This document shows positions 26,550 through 35,974 of a stretch of 64,000 nucleotides of DNA, one piece after another. Numbering within the stretch: position 1 is the stretch's first letter; the number at the start of each line of letters is the position of its first letter. This DNA is from Terrimonas ginsenosidimutans (GTDB taxonomy: Bacteria > Bacteroidota > Bacteroidia > Chitinophagales > Chitinophagaceae): NCBI RefSeq assembly GCF_022012415.1, contig NZ_JAKLTR010000002.1, forward strand, positions 434,001-498,000, in the 5' to 3' direction. The notes below the pieces were generated by a model that made no database searches, was not told the DNA's origin, and saw only the letters and a list, made by a program, of their open reading frames with translations. A program made the position numbers and the translations under genes.

Positions 26550-29039
26550 TTACCAGCCAGCGGCTTTCTTTTGATCTCTCAGTGTTTCAAATTGTACGTT
26601 CGGATCTTTTTCACCGGGAGCATTCACGAAATGGTTGAAACGTTTCCGCAGTTCGGGTGAGTCGACCACCTGTTTCCATTCGCACTGGTAACTGTCCACC
26701 AGCGCCTGCATTTCCTGTTCCAGCTGTCCGCAGATGCCGAGGCTATCGTTTACTACAACGTTTCTGAGGTAATCGATCCCGCCTTCCATTTTGTTCAGCC
26801 AGGTGGCCGTTCTTGCAAGCGGATCTGCCGTGCGGATATAGAACATCAGGAAGCGGTCAATGTACCTGATGCAGGTGTCGGAATCGAGATCGCTCGCCAG
26901 CAGTAATGCATGTTGTGGTTTCGAGCCACCATTGCCGCAGACATACAGGTTCCATCCTTTTTCCGTAGCGATGATGCCAAAGTCTTTCGACTGTGCTTCT
27001 GCACACTCCCTGATGCAACCCGAAACCGCAGATTTGATCTTATGCGGAGCCCGCAGACCGCGATAACGTTCTTCGATACGGATGGCATAACTCACACTAT
27101 CATGCAAACCAAACCTGCACCAGGTAGACCCGACACAACTCTTTACTGTACGCAGCGCTTTTCCGTATGCATGACCGCTTTCAAAACCTGCCGCGATCAG
27201 CTCCTCCCACATCAGCGGGAGATCGCTGACGTGCGCACCAAACAGATCGATGCGCTGACCGCCGGTGATCTTTGTATAGAGATTGTATTTTTTGGCCACT
27301 TCGCCGATCACGATCAGTTTATCCGGAGTGATCTCACCGCCAGGGATCCGGGGAACAACTGAATATGTTCCGCCCTTTTGAATATTGGCGAGGAAGCGGT
27401 CGTTGGTATCCTGTGAGGTATGATTTTCTTTTTTTAATACAATCTCATTCCACAATGACGCAAGTAGCGAGCTGACCACCGGGCGGCAGATCTCACAGCC
27501 ATCGCCTTTACCATAAGTATCCAGCACCGCATCGAAATCTTTTAATTCTTTCAGACGGATCAGGTCAAATAATTCCTGGCGCGAATACTGAAAATGCTCG
27601 CAGATCACATTCCGGATATAGCGGCCCTGCTGTTTCATCGTATGCAGGAGAATATCTTTCACCATCGGTACACAGCCGCCGCACCCGGTTCCTGCTTTGG
27701 TGCATTTTTTTAACGCATCAACTGTCTCGCAGCCATGCGCGGACATGGCATCTGTGAGATCAGCCTTGGTTACATTTTCGCAACTGCAGACCAATGCATC
27801 CGCGGGAAGAGCGTCGACACCAGCCATGCTGCTTCCCTGGCGCGGTTTGATGATCAGATCCATGGGGTCGGGTGGGAGTGTCATTTGGTTGCGGCAAACC
27901 TGCTGAAGCATGTTATAGGAGCTCGCGTCTCCAACCAAAATACCGCCAAGAAGCTGTTTACCGTCAGGTGTGAAATTGATCCGCTTATAGATGCCGTTAT
28001 GGCTATCTTCAAATACAATCGTTTTTGCTTCTTCTCCGCCGATAAAAGGATCTCCGAAGCTTGCCACGTCAATGCCGATCAGCTTGAGCTTTGTACTCAT
28101 ATCAAAACCACAGAACATTTTTGACGCACCCGAAAGATGCGCCACCACTGTATCCGCCATATCATAACCGGGCGCCACCAGGCCATAGATCATATTATTA
28201 TGAAGCGCACATTCCCCGATGGCATAGATGGAGGGATCTGCTGTTTGCATCAGGTCGTTTACAATAATTCCACCACGATGCCCCACCGGCAGTTCGCAGG
28301 CTTTCGCCAGTTCATCGCGCGGCTTGATACCGGCTGATATTACCAGCATATCGGCATGCAGCATACTTCCATCGCTGAACATAATGCCCCGCACCGATTC
28401 ATTTCCCAATACAGCAATCGTGTTTTTATTAAGATGACAGGTAATGCCCAGTGCGCTGAGCTTCTGTTGTAAAATAACTGAAGCATTATGATCGAGCTGT
28501 CTCGGCATAAGCCTTGGCGCAAACTCCACAACATGTGTATCGGTAATGCCGAGGTCGAGCATGGCTTTCGCCGCTTCAAGGCCCAGCAACCCGCCGCCGA
28601 TAACAATGGCTTTGCGGCTGAGCGGAGCATGACGCTGTATGAGGTGCAGGTCTTCGAGCGTCCGGTAAGCAAAAACACCCTCTTTGTCGATGCCGGGGAT
28701 GGCAGGAATAAAGGGCGCGGACCCTGTAGCCATTACAAGATAGTCATAGGCGGTTTCAGCGCCCGAAAATGAATGGATCTTCTTCTGCGTCCGGTCGATG
28801 CGAACGATCGGATTGCCAAGTTCAAGTTTTACGTCATTATCAGCATACCACGAAAATTCTGTCATAGACAGATCAGCCAGCGTTTTGCCGGCGAAGTATT
28901 CGCTCAGGTGCACCCGATCGTAAGCCGGGAACATTTCTTCACCGAATACTGTTAGCTCAAGGCCTGGTAAACTTTTGGCAATCAGCTTTTCGCAGAACTT
29001 ATAGCCGACCATGCCGTTACCAATAACTACTACTTTCAT
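26550..29039 (-). CDS. nirB: Nitrite reductase large subunit NirB
   Basis: An 829-residue siroheme enzyme reducing nitrite to ammonium with NAD(P)H. Domain order is as expected: FAD-binding pyridine nucleotide oxidoreductase (VVVIGNGMVGYKF at the N terminus, NAD loop VIGGGLLGLEAAKA at about residue 146), a BFD-like [2Fe-2S] domain (VCSCENVTKADL ... GTGCGGC), a second Cys-containing helical region, the ferredoxin-like half domain and the siroheme/[4Fe-4S] domain with CVGSTWC and GCIRECAEA. First gene of the minus-strand operon and divergent from cobA, which makes the siroheme precursor. Confidence 0.96.
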   Translation of the reverse strand: MKVVVIGNGMVGYKFCEKLIAKSLPGLELTVFGEEMFPAYDRVHLSEYFAGKTLADLSMTEFSWYADNDVKLELGNPIVRIDRTQKKIHSFSGAETAYDYLVMATGSAPFIPAIPGIDKEGVFAYRTLEDLHLIQRHAPLSRKAIVIGGGLLGLEAAKAMLDLGITDTHVVEFAPRLMPRQLDHNASVILQQKLSALGITCHLNKNTIAVLGNESVRGIMFSDGSMLHADMLVISAGIKPRDELAKACELPVGHRGGIIVNDLMQTADPSIYAIGECALHNNMIYGLVAPGYDMADTVVAHLSGASKMFCGFDMSTKLKLIGIDVASFGDPFIGGEEAKTIVFEDSHNGIYKRINFTPDGKQLLGGILVGDASSYNMLQQVCRNQMTLPPDPMDLIIKPRQGSSMAGVDALPADALVCSCENVTKADLTDAMSAHGCETVDALKKCTKAGTGCGGCVPMVKDILLHTMKQQGRYIRNVICEHFQYSRQELFDLIRLKELKDFDAVLDTYGKGDGCEICRPVVSSLLASLWNEIVLKKENHTSQDTNDRFLANIQKGGTYSVVPRIPGGEITPDKLIVIGEVAKKYNLYTKITGGQRIDLFGAHVSDLPLMWEELIAAGFESGHAYGKALRTVKSCVGSTWCRFGLHDSVSYAIRIEERYRGLRAPHKIKSAVSGCIRECAEAQSKDFGIIATEKGWNLYVCGNGGSKPQHALLLASDLDSDTCIRYIDRFLMFYIRTADPLARTATWLNKMEGGIDYLRNVVVNDSLGICGQLEQEMQALVDSYQCEWKQVVDSPELRKRFNHFVNAPGEKDPNVQFETLRDQKKAAGW

Positions 29040-29178
29040 ATACCGATCATTTAAAGGTTAATGTCGGCAGGCAATCATATTGAATATAAATATATGTAAT
29101 AAATATAGTGAACTATTGAACAAATTGTTCCAAATTAGCTGATATAAATTATATATTTATTTGAATAATATAAAATGT
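29040..29178. promoter_or_regulatory. Divergent AT-rich promoter region, nirB / cobA
   Basis: A very AT-rich 139-bp spacer between divergent genes. It holds a dyad, GAACAA-A-TTGTTC at 29118-29130, whose arms pair perfectly about one odd base. It resembles a regulator-binding site and a Crp/Fnr-type gene is one gene away, but it is not a canonical TTGA-N6-TCAA box. Assignment as operator is inference. Confidence 0.5.
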
Positions 29179-29940
29179 ATGGCTAAACTATCCCTGGTTG
29201 GAGCAGGTCCGGGCGATCCCGAGCTGATCACATTGAAAGCGATCAGGGTTCTGCAAAAGGCGGATGTAATATTATATGATGCCCTCGCCAACGAAGAGCT
29301 GCTGCGCTATGCCGGTTCCTCCGCTATTCTCCATTTTGCCGGAAAACGCTTCGGCTGTCACTCCCTGTCCCAGCAGGAGATCAATCAATGCATTGTTGAT
29401 TATGGTGCAAAGCATGCAAACATTGTGAGATTAAAAGGGGGTGATCCGTTTGTCTTTGCCCGGGCGATGGAGGAGCTGGAAGCAGCGCGTGCTGCAGGAA
29501 TGGAAGTGGAAGTGGTGCCGGGAATTTCCAGTTGTATTGCGGCACCTGTTTCGGCAATGATCCCGCTGACCTGTCGCGGTGTGAACGAGAGCTTCTGGGT
29601 AACTACCGGTACTACGCAGTCTGGTGAGATCTCGCCTTACGTACAGATCGCAGCAGGCTCTTCGGCAACGGTTATCATATTAATGGCCATGAATAAGCTG
29701 GAGCAGATCGCGGATATATTTGCAGGAGCAGGTAAAGCCAGCACTCCGGTTGCGATCATTCATGAAGCTACCACAACCCGGCAGAAAATCGTCACCGGCA
29801 CCATCAGGGATATTGTGTTTAGAAGTCAGCATGCGGGACTGACGAATCCTGCTGTGATCATCATCGGTGAAGTGGTCAGCAAAAGGCTGGCACTCGATAC
29901 GGTACTTTCCTGCTTCAAATCGACCCAAGTGAGTGCGTGA
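29179..29940 (+). CDS. cobA: Uroporphyrinogen-III C-methyltransferase
   Basis: About 253 residues from the ATG at 29179 (MAKLSLVGAGPGDPELIT); the frame begins at a TTG six codons earlier. A SAM-dependent enzyme that makes precorrin-2, the entry to siroheme. Family motifs present: VGAGPGDPELITLKA, VRLKGGDPFVFARAMEE, VVPGISSCIAAP and the LTCRG segment. No CysG-type dehydrogenase/ferrochelatase domain is attached, so that step needs another gene. It serves the siroheme-requiring NirB divergent from it and overlaps the frame of the Crp/Fnr gene. Confidence 0.94.
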   Translation: MAKLSLVGAGPGDPELITLKAIRVLQKADVILYDALANEELLRYAGSSAILHFAGKRFGCHSLSQQEINQCIVDYGAKHANIVRLKGGDPFVFARAMEELEAARAAGMEVEVVPGISSCIAAPVSAMIPLTCRGVNESFWVTTGTTQSGEISPYVQIAAGSSATVIILMAMNKLEQIADIFAGAGKASTPVAIIHEATTTRQKIVTGTIRDIVFRSQHAGLTNPAVIIIGEVVSKRLALDTVLSCFKSTQVSA

Positions 29941-29969
29941 TTAATTTAAATTATGCTACATTCATCCCG

Positions 29970-30668
29970 ATGAAAACGTTGAAGCAACCCTGCAACCAGG
30001 ATCGGTGCCTCTTGTGCAAGCTATGTCTGAAAGAATGGCTTCCCGCTATCGCCGCCAGTCATAAAAATTTCGAGCTGAAAAAAGGCGAGTTACTTTTCCG
30101 CGAAGGAGAATTGATGACCGGCATCTATTTCGTTTATCAGGGCACGGTGAAGGTGCACAAACACTGGGGTAATGACAAGGAGCTGATCGTCCGCTTTGCA
30201 AGAGATGGTCAGATCGTGGGCCACAGGGGGCTTGGTGGCGATAATCATTATCCTGTATCAGCGACGGCGTTGGAGAAAACAGTTGTGTGTTTTATTGATA
30301 ATGATCTTTTTTATGCTTCCCTCAAAGTAAATCATGAATTACTTCTTCAGCTGATGCTGTTCTTTGCCGGTGAATTGAAAGAGTCGGAAAAGAACATGCG
30401 CAATCTCGCGCACATGCCGGTAAAGGGCCGGATAGCACAGGCTTTTCTTACGCTGTCAGCTCATTTCGGTGATCAATTTCATGAAACGATCAATGAAAAA
30501 ATATCCCGGCAGGATCTGGCCTCCTACGTTGGCACCACTTATGAAACGCTTTTCCGGATGTTGAACGAAATGGATGCGGAGGGGCTTATTGTTTTTAATG
30601 ATAAGCAGATCAGTATTAACAGTCAGGAAGTTCTCAGGTCTTATATTGGCGGATTTAATATCGGCTAA
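29970..30668 (+). CDS. Crp/Fnr family regulator with N-terminal cysteine cluster
   Basis: About 232 residues from the ATG at 29970, 30 bp after cobA. N-terminal cysteines Cys8, Cys13, Cys16 and Cys19 could ligate an iron-sulfur cluster or sense redox/NO. Then a cyclic-nucleotide-binding-like beta roll (ELKKGELLFREGELMTGIYFVYQGTVKV), a dimer helix and a winged HTH (SRQDLASYVGTTYETLFRMLNEMDAEGLI). By position a likely regulator of nirBD and cobA. The usual Crp cAMP-contact residues are not evident. Confidence 0.9.
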   Translation: MKTLKQPCNQDRCLLCKLCLKEWLPAIAASHKNFELKKGELLFREGELMTGIYFVYQGTVKVHKHWGNDKELIVRFARDGQIVGHRGLGGDNHYPVSATALEKTVVCFIDNDLFYASLKVNHELLLQLMLFFAGELKESEKNMRNLAHMPVKGRIAQAFLTLSAHFGDQFHETINEKISRQDLASYVGTTYETLFRMLNEMDAEGLIVFNDKQISINSQEVLRSYIGGFNIG

Positions 30669-31450
30669 ATCTCCCTTTGACGGCTTAGCTGCTGAGAACA
30701 GAAAAATCAGTTCTGGTAGCTTTTACTTTATCATGGAATTTGCCTGGCGTTGCTGAGCGCCATTAGTGTTTAGCCGGATCACACACCGGAGTAAGGAGGT
30801 GAAATCCGCAGGCAGGGCAAATGAAAAAAGACACCAGTTGGACCGATCAATCGACCATTCAGCCAATCCATTGCACTGTCAGATAATACCCGTTCCGCCA
30901 GCTCTGCGATGTGGCTTTTCAGGTAACGCAGAATAGACCGGTATAAAGCAATCGAAATTTCTGTAATGCGATTGCGTAAGAGTATAGATCCTGAAAATGC
31001 AGATGCCTTTTATCAGCATGTCTGTTATCCGGTGGCCGGTGCATAATGGATGAATAAAAAATCCTGTACAGGGATAGGGCTTATTTATACGCCAAACAGA
31101 GCCGCTTGAACGCACATAATTTTGCACAATTCTCCCAGGCAGCTTAGGCTAACATCGTGAAGGAGAAGTGTATTTCAATCAGTACTGGCCAACCGGAAAT
31201 GGAAGTATATAATGTAAATGAATCGGAGAAACCTTGCTGTTTATCGACCGCAGGAATTACCAGAGTTCAGCATCGACGGGAGCAACAACAGCTCCATTTC
31301 GCCGCAGGGATACAGAAAATAGGCGACGTGCAGTCTTCCATACAACGTGGCTTAGGAAACCTGCCTATAAATAAGAAATTTGCCGTATTAACCGTTTATT
31401 TGTGCATTCTCCGACAGAGATTTCATTGATCATTAAAACACTACTATCAG
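30669..31450. other. Gene-poor interval
   Basis: About 780 bp without a confident gene. A plus-strand frame at 31157-31429 (90 codons) and a minus-strand frame at 30879-31127 have no recognisable motif. Phases of protein-like sequence in more than one plus frame around 31180-31400 suggest possible gene debris, but no family could be named. Confidence 0.3.
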
Positions 31451-32275
31451 ATGACCGGTCTACCATTTGATGATTACGCGGGCGCCGCAGCCTATTTTGG
31501 GGCACCAATACCCCGCCTGTTCTTCAAATATCTTAAGGCGATAGACCGTTTTTGCCAGGAGCGTGGATATGTTACCCTGGATACTTTGTTTGAGGTCTTT
31601 GGGATCTTGCGGCTATCAGGCATGGAGGCTCGCTATCAGCAAACACCGGTCGAGTTATTCCCTTTTGCCAGTACGGGCGGCGATGGTATTCACTTTGGAT
31701 TTGTTGCCCATACCCTTGATGAAGTTGATTATCCATCGGGCGAACTCTGCCCGATGGACGACGATGGCATAGTACTCATCGGGCACAATACCACGGTAAT
31801 GTTCCAGGAACTTCTTCGTAACTCTGATGCCCTTGAACCTTTTAAAGATCTGATCACCTCACTTGGATTACAGCCTGAAGAAGCACCGCAAGCGCGTTAT
31901 GATGCTGCGGGTCAGTCTTTACGGATACGCCCTCTTGCTAAGCCAGGCTGGCGTTTTGTTGACACCAGCGATGGTGCCGGGGTTTTCGCTGATGCACGCC
32001 ATTTTGCGGAGAACCACATTTTCGATTATCAGCCGCTGGACCGCTCGCGATCCGGCACCCATTATGCTGCAATAGCGGAGGAAATGCGGCTTAAGGGACT
32101 TTATGGGTCACAACTCTTTTACCTGAAGGAACTGTACTGGCACGAGTGGACAAATTATACACTCGCCAAACAATATCTGAAGGAAATGTTATCAGCTTAT
32201 GAAGGGCTTGACCGGCCACATCTTTATGAAATGGCGAATACGCTATTAAACAGTTTCGATCAACGATACCGTTAA
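31451..32275 (+). CDS. SMI1/KNR4 (SUKH)-like hypothetical protein
   Basis: A 274-residue cytoplasmic protein. The stretch PFASTGGDGIHFGFVAHTLDEVD and the following CPMDDDGIVLIGHNTTVMFQELL resemble the SUKH fold (F-A-G-D-G-x-x-F), a domain common among toxin-immunity proteins in Bacteroidota. The C-terminal part is helical with a LYGSQLFYLKELYWHEWTN segment. No toxin partner or secretion gene is adjacent, so an immunity role is only a possibility. Confidence 0.65.
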   Translation: MTGLPFDDYAGAAAYFGAPIPRLFFKYLKAIDRFCQERGYVTLDTLFEVFGILRLSGMEARYQQTPVELFPFASTGGDGIHFGFVAHTLDEVDYPSGELCPMDDDGIVLIGHNTTVMFQELLRNSDALEPFKDLITSLGLQPEEAPQARYDAAGQSLRIRPLAKPGWRFVDTSDGAGVFADARHFAENHIFDYQPLDRSRSGTHYAAIAEEMRLKGLYGSQLFYLKELYWHEWTNYTLAKQYLKEMLSAYEGLDRPHLYEMANTLLNSFDQRYR

Positions 32276-32443
32276 TCTGCTACAGCAGTTTTGGTATGAT
32301 TGTGTATAACAGCAGGCTATTTGCTTTGTTTAGCGTTCTTTTTGAGAACAGTAGTCATCATATTTGTCTCTCCATGAAGAATGAATATCCAGAGATCATT
32401 ATGCTTCACCTGCTCTGCGTGGCATTTTCGCAGTGGCCTATCA

Positions 32444-32881
32444 TTATCTGGATTCCTGAATGGAGATCATCCAATTAATGCCGAACTGATCAGTCAGCAT
32501 GCCGAACACGGGACCCCAGAACTGTCTGCTTAAAGGCAGGGTGATCTTACCCGCCTGGCTCAGTTTGGAAAAATAACCTTCAAGCAATGTTTTGTCGGTA
32601 CCGCTTATGGACAGGCTGAACTCCTGGCCGGAATGTTTTACGGGATGTTCGGGGTTATCACTCGCCATGATCACGAAAGGACCACTTAATCGGGCATGCA
32701 TGATCAGGTCTTTTGTTTCGGCACTGGCCGTCTTACTATCACCATGTGCCCCCGCCGGGGCTTCTCCAAATGTCGAGAGCTCCAGCTTACCCCCGAAGAT
32801 CTCGTTATAGAATTCCATGGCCTGGCGGCAATTGCCACCAAAAAAAAGGTAGGGCTCCAGTATCAATGATGAGGTTTGCAT
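32444..32881 (-). CDS. VOC family protein (PhnB-like)
   Basis: A 145-residue cytoplasmic glyoxalase/bleomycin-resistance fold protein of the PhnB/3-demethylubiquinone type: LEPYLFFGGNCRQAMEFYNEIFGGKLE at the N terminus, the IMHARLSGPFVIMASD strand, and GPVFGMLTDQFGINWMI at the end. Family members of this type often lack a demonstrated activity. Stands alone. Confidence 0.9.
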   Translation of the reverse strand: MQTSSLILEPYLFFGGNCRQAMEFYNEIFGGKLELSTFGEAPAGAHGDSKTASAETKDLIMHARLSGPFVIMASDNPEHPVKHSGQEFSLSISGTDKTLLEGYFSKLSQAGKITLPLSRQFWGPVFGMLTDQFGINWMISIQESR

Positions 32882-33203
32882 TATCAGGTTTTTAGTTATC
32901 CAATTTACAGCCTTTTTTGCGTGGCATCGAAGATTACATTCCTGCCTGTATTTGCCTCCAGGGTTCCCGCCACTATCTCTTTTATTGATTATTTTGCCTT
33001 ATCGTGGATCATTTTACAACTTATCGCTGCATGCCTGCGGACAGGAATATGTGGCCCTGCCCGCGCAGGGCTTCGCCCCCGGATCATTACCGCCAGTTAT
33101 CGGATGTTGAACGATGCATGATCATCTTTTACTTTCGAAATGAATGATTGCCATAAACATCAGGCGTTTTATTTCATATACAACAAACGGAGCAATTAAC
33201 CTG

Positions 33204-33356
33204 TCATCGGTAGACCTGGATATAAAGCCGGGGTACTTCGGTCTTCGCATAGAGGCTGTCCCAATCAGTGGCTCTGAGATCCGCAACAGAAGCCCTTTTG
33301 TCCCCGATCATTTTTAATGACCATAATCTTTTCAGGGTCATATAGCGCTTTACCCA
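33204..33356 (-). pseudogene. C-terminal gene fragment
   Basis: A short minus-strand frame, open from about 33356 and containing an ATG at 33341, reads KMIGDKRASVADL, WDSLYAKTEVP, RLYIQVYR and then stops. It looks like the C terminus of a larger protein whose 5' part is gone. It sits just downstream of the ABC permease on the same strand. The parent family is not recognised. Confidence 0.25.
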
Positions 33357-33410
33357 TTGTTATGAACCCACCATTTTGATTCCAACACATATTTTGCTCC
33401 GGCGCTTTCT

Positions 33411-35813
33411 CTATTCACTCCGTAATGCCTTTACCGGATTTGCAACCGCGGCCCTGATCGCCTGTGAAGCGGTAGTAATCAGGGAGAGAATGATAATGAG
33501 CAATGCTGCGATCAGGTAAATACCAACGTTCATATCCACACGGTAAGAAAAATTCTGCAGCCAACTATGCATGATCCACCAGGCGAAAGGAGATGCAATT
33601 AATATTGCTATCACTACCAGTTTAAGAAAATCCGCGGATAACATGACCACGATGTCTGTTACAGATGCGCCAATTACTTTCCGGACGCCGATTTCCGCTC
33701 TTCGCCTTGCGGCAGTAAATGCAGCAAGACCCAAAAGACCAAGGCATGAAATGATGATGACAATACCCGCGAAGTATCTTGATAGCGTGGATATTCTATC
33801 CTCGGTCGCGTATAGTAGATCATAATCTTCGTCAAGGAACCTGTATTCGAAGGGAAGCCCCATATTGTATTGTTTATAAAAAGTACCAATGGCCGCCAGC
33901 GATTTTCTTTCCTGGCCGGCATTTATTTTGACATAAACCATGTTATTGTTTGGTACATATCGAAGAAAAAAAGGATTTACTTTCTTGTACATGGATTCGA
34001 ACTGAAAATCTTTTACGATGCCAATAATCTGTTTAGGTTTGCCCCAGACGTTAACTGTTTTACCAATAGGGTTTTCAAGTTTCATTGCAGCAATCGCAGT
34101 TTCGTTAAAGATGATACTATTAGTATCTGATGTGTGATCTGTCGAAAAACTGCGTCCCTCTTTAATGGTGAGGTCAAGCAACTCCATCATTCCGGACCCC
34201 AAATCAAGGCCGTCGAATTCGATTCCTTTTCCTTCTGTTTTTCCAGGCCATTCAATACGGCTGCCGGATTGGCTGAATCTCCCGGTGGTCGTGCCGCTCA
34301 TACTGGATACTCCGATCACACCAGGAATTTTTTGTACCTCGGTTATGAACGCGGACAAGCCTTCTTTACGCAGTTTTCCCATGCCTGAGAAGCGGATGAT
34401 GTTATCTTTACTATATCCCAGATTCTTCTCCTGTATCAATTTCATTTGCATGTTTACAACCAGCACAGAGATGATCATAACCGCAGAAACAGTAAACTGG
34501 AAAACCACCAATCCTTTTCGTACACGCGATTCAGTCAGGGATGTAGACAGTTTGCCTTTCAAAACCCGAACGGGTTTAAAACCGGAGAGAAATATTGCAG
34601 GATAACTTCCGGCGGTAATTCCGGTAAGAAATGCAGTGCAGAATATGCTTATAAAGAATTGTATATTCACGGGGAATGATAGCTGCTTGCCCGTTATATT
34701 ATTGAATGGCTCAAGGAAAACAAAAACCAAACCGATGGCAATCAATAACGAAAAAATTGACATCAAAACTGATTCTGTCATAAATCGTAAAATCAGGCCG
34801 CTTCGACTGGCTCCCATTAATTTCCGGACACCAATTTCCTTCATCCGGGCTGATGCGCGGGCAGTTGACAGATTCATAAAATTAACGCAGGCGATAAGCA
34901 GAATGAAGACAGCAATAAGCGAAAATAGATTTACATATTGAATACGCCCTCCATTCTGTTTGCCGTTCTCGAAATGATTATACAGGTATCTGTCGGAATA
35001 CCGCTGCAGAAAAATTGAACCTTCCTTATTGATCTTTTCGTCATTCTTTCCATGAAGCGCTATCAGCTTGTTTCTTGTATAATCCCGGATCTTGTCATTA
35101 AAGGCTTTGGTGTCGGTGCCATTTTTCAATAATAAGAAAGTTCGCATGCTGTTACTGCTCCAATCTGCAACATCTTCCGCTTTTTTCTGAGTATAGAGAT
35201 CATATGAGAATAGAATATCGAATTGATCGGTTGATCCCGTAGGCGGTTGCTCAAAAATTCCGGCAACGGTATATAATCCGCTGAATTCATTTCCCCTGTT
35301 CCAATTGATCGTCTGTCCGATGATATTTCCGGAACCGTCAAATAAAGCTTTTGCCATGTTCGCGGAGAGAAGTATACCAGCAGTGCCGGTCAGCATGGTT
35401 TCCTTATTTCCTGCAAGAATCTTGTAAGAGAACACCTTTAAAAAATCCCTGCCCGCAAAACTTGCCCTGGCCGTCAGGTTCTTATCGCCAGCCCCAATGA
35501 TTCCCGTTCCATCACTCTTAACAGATACTGAATACTCCACTTCCGGCAGTTCCTCCGCCACAGATTTTGCGAGCATACCCTGCGTGGTCTCCATAGTACG
35601 GATAGAACCATCTGCATTGGTGAAATTTTTCATCACCAGGAACAACCTGTTATCATTTTCATTAAACCGGTCAACCTCTTTTTCACTGGACACCCACATA
35701 AAAATGAAAAGTGCACAGGCAAGCCCGGTAGACAGGCCTGCAATATTCAGAATGCTGAATTGGCGCTCCTTCAACAGGTTACGCCGGAATAATTTCAAGT
35801 AGCTGGCTGGCAT
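33411..35813 (-). CDS. FtsX-like ABC transporter permease (MacB-type)
   Basis: An 800-residue inner-membrane protein with the double MacB_PCD/FtsX architecture common in Bacteroidota. First membrane helix at about residues 20-40 (ILNIAGLSTGLACALFIFMWV), periplasmic domain, three-helix FtsX block at about 285-430, one further helix, a second periplasmic domain and a final FtsX block at about 680-795. The conserved motif before each block is visible (ARASARMKEIGVRKLMGASR and ARRRAEIGVRKVIGAS). No ATPase or membrane-fusion gene is adjacent; it needs an ATPase elsewhere. Substrate unknown. Confidence 0.93.
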   Translation of the reverse strand: MPASYLKLFRRNLLKERQFSILNIAGLSTGLACALFIFMWVSSEKEVDRFNENDNRLFLVMKNFTNADGSIRTMETTQGMLAKSVAEELPEVEYSVSVKSDGTGIIGAGDKNLTARASFAGRDFLKVFSYKILAGNKETMLTGTAGILLSANMAKALFDGSGNIIGQTINWNRGNEFSGLYTVAGIFEQPPTGSTDQFDILFSYDLYTQKKAEDVADWSSNSMRTFLLLKNGTDTKAFNDKIRDYTRNKLIALHGKNDEKINKEGSIFLQRYSDRYLYNHFENGKQNGGRIQYVNLFSLIAVFILLIACVNFMNLSTARASARMKEIGVRKLMGASRSGLILRFMTESVLMSIFSLLIAIGLVFVFLEPFNNITGKQLSFPVNIQFFISIFCTAFLTGITAGSYPAIFLSGFKPVRVLKGKLSTSLTESRVRKGLVVFQFTVSAVMIISVLVVNMQMKLIQEKNLGYSKDNIIRFSGMGKLRKEGLSAFITEVQKIPGVIGVSSMSGTTTGRFSQSGSRIEWPGKTEGKGIEFDGLDLGSGMMELLDLTIKEGRSFSTDHTSDTNSIIFNETAIAAMKLENPIGKTVNVWGKPKQIIGIVKDFQFESMYKKVNPFFLRYVPNNNMVYVKINAGQERKSLAAIGTFYKQYNMGLPFEYRFLDEDYDLLYATEDRISTLSRYFAGIVIIISCLGLLGLAAFTAARRRAEIGVRKVIGASVTDIVVMLSADFLKLVVIAILIASPFAWWIMHSWLQNFSYRVDMNVGIYLIAALLIIILSLITTASQAIRAAVANPVKALRSE

Positions 35814-35974
35814 AAGTTTAGGTTTAACACTCCTCTTATCGGGGTGTAAAGCCCATTACGTATGAAAGCTTTCAATGTTACATGCGTGTGGTAGGATTAT
35901 TTAGACAGACCTGAAGGAGATAATTTGAAGAATCGCACATAAGACTTCCCCGATATTATTTCCCCGTCTTTTTA

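Noticed and set aside
29118-29130. Canonical FNR/CRP box in the nirB promoter
   Set aside because: The dyad lacks the TTGA-N6-TCAA half-site spacing, so it is reported only as a candidate operator.
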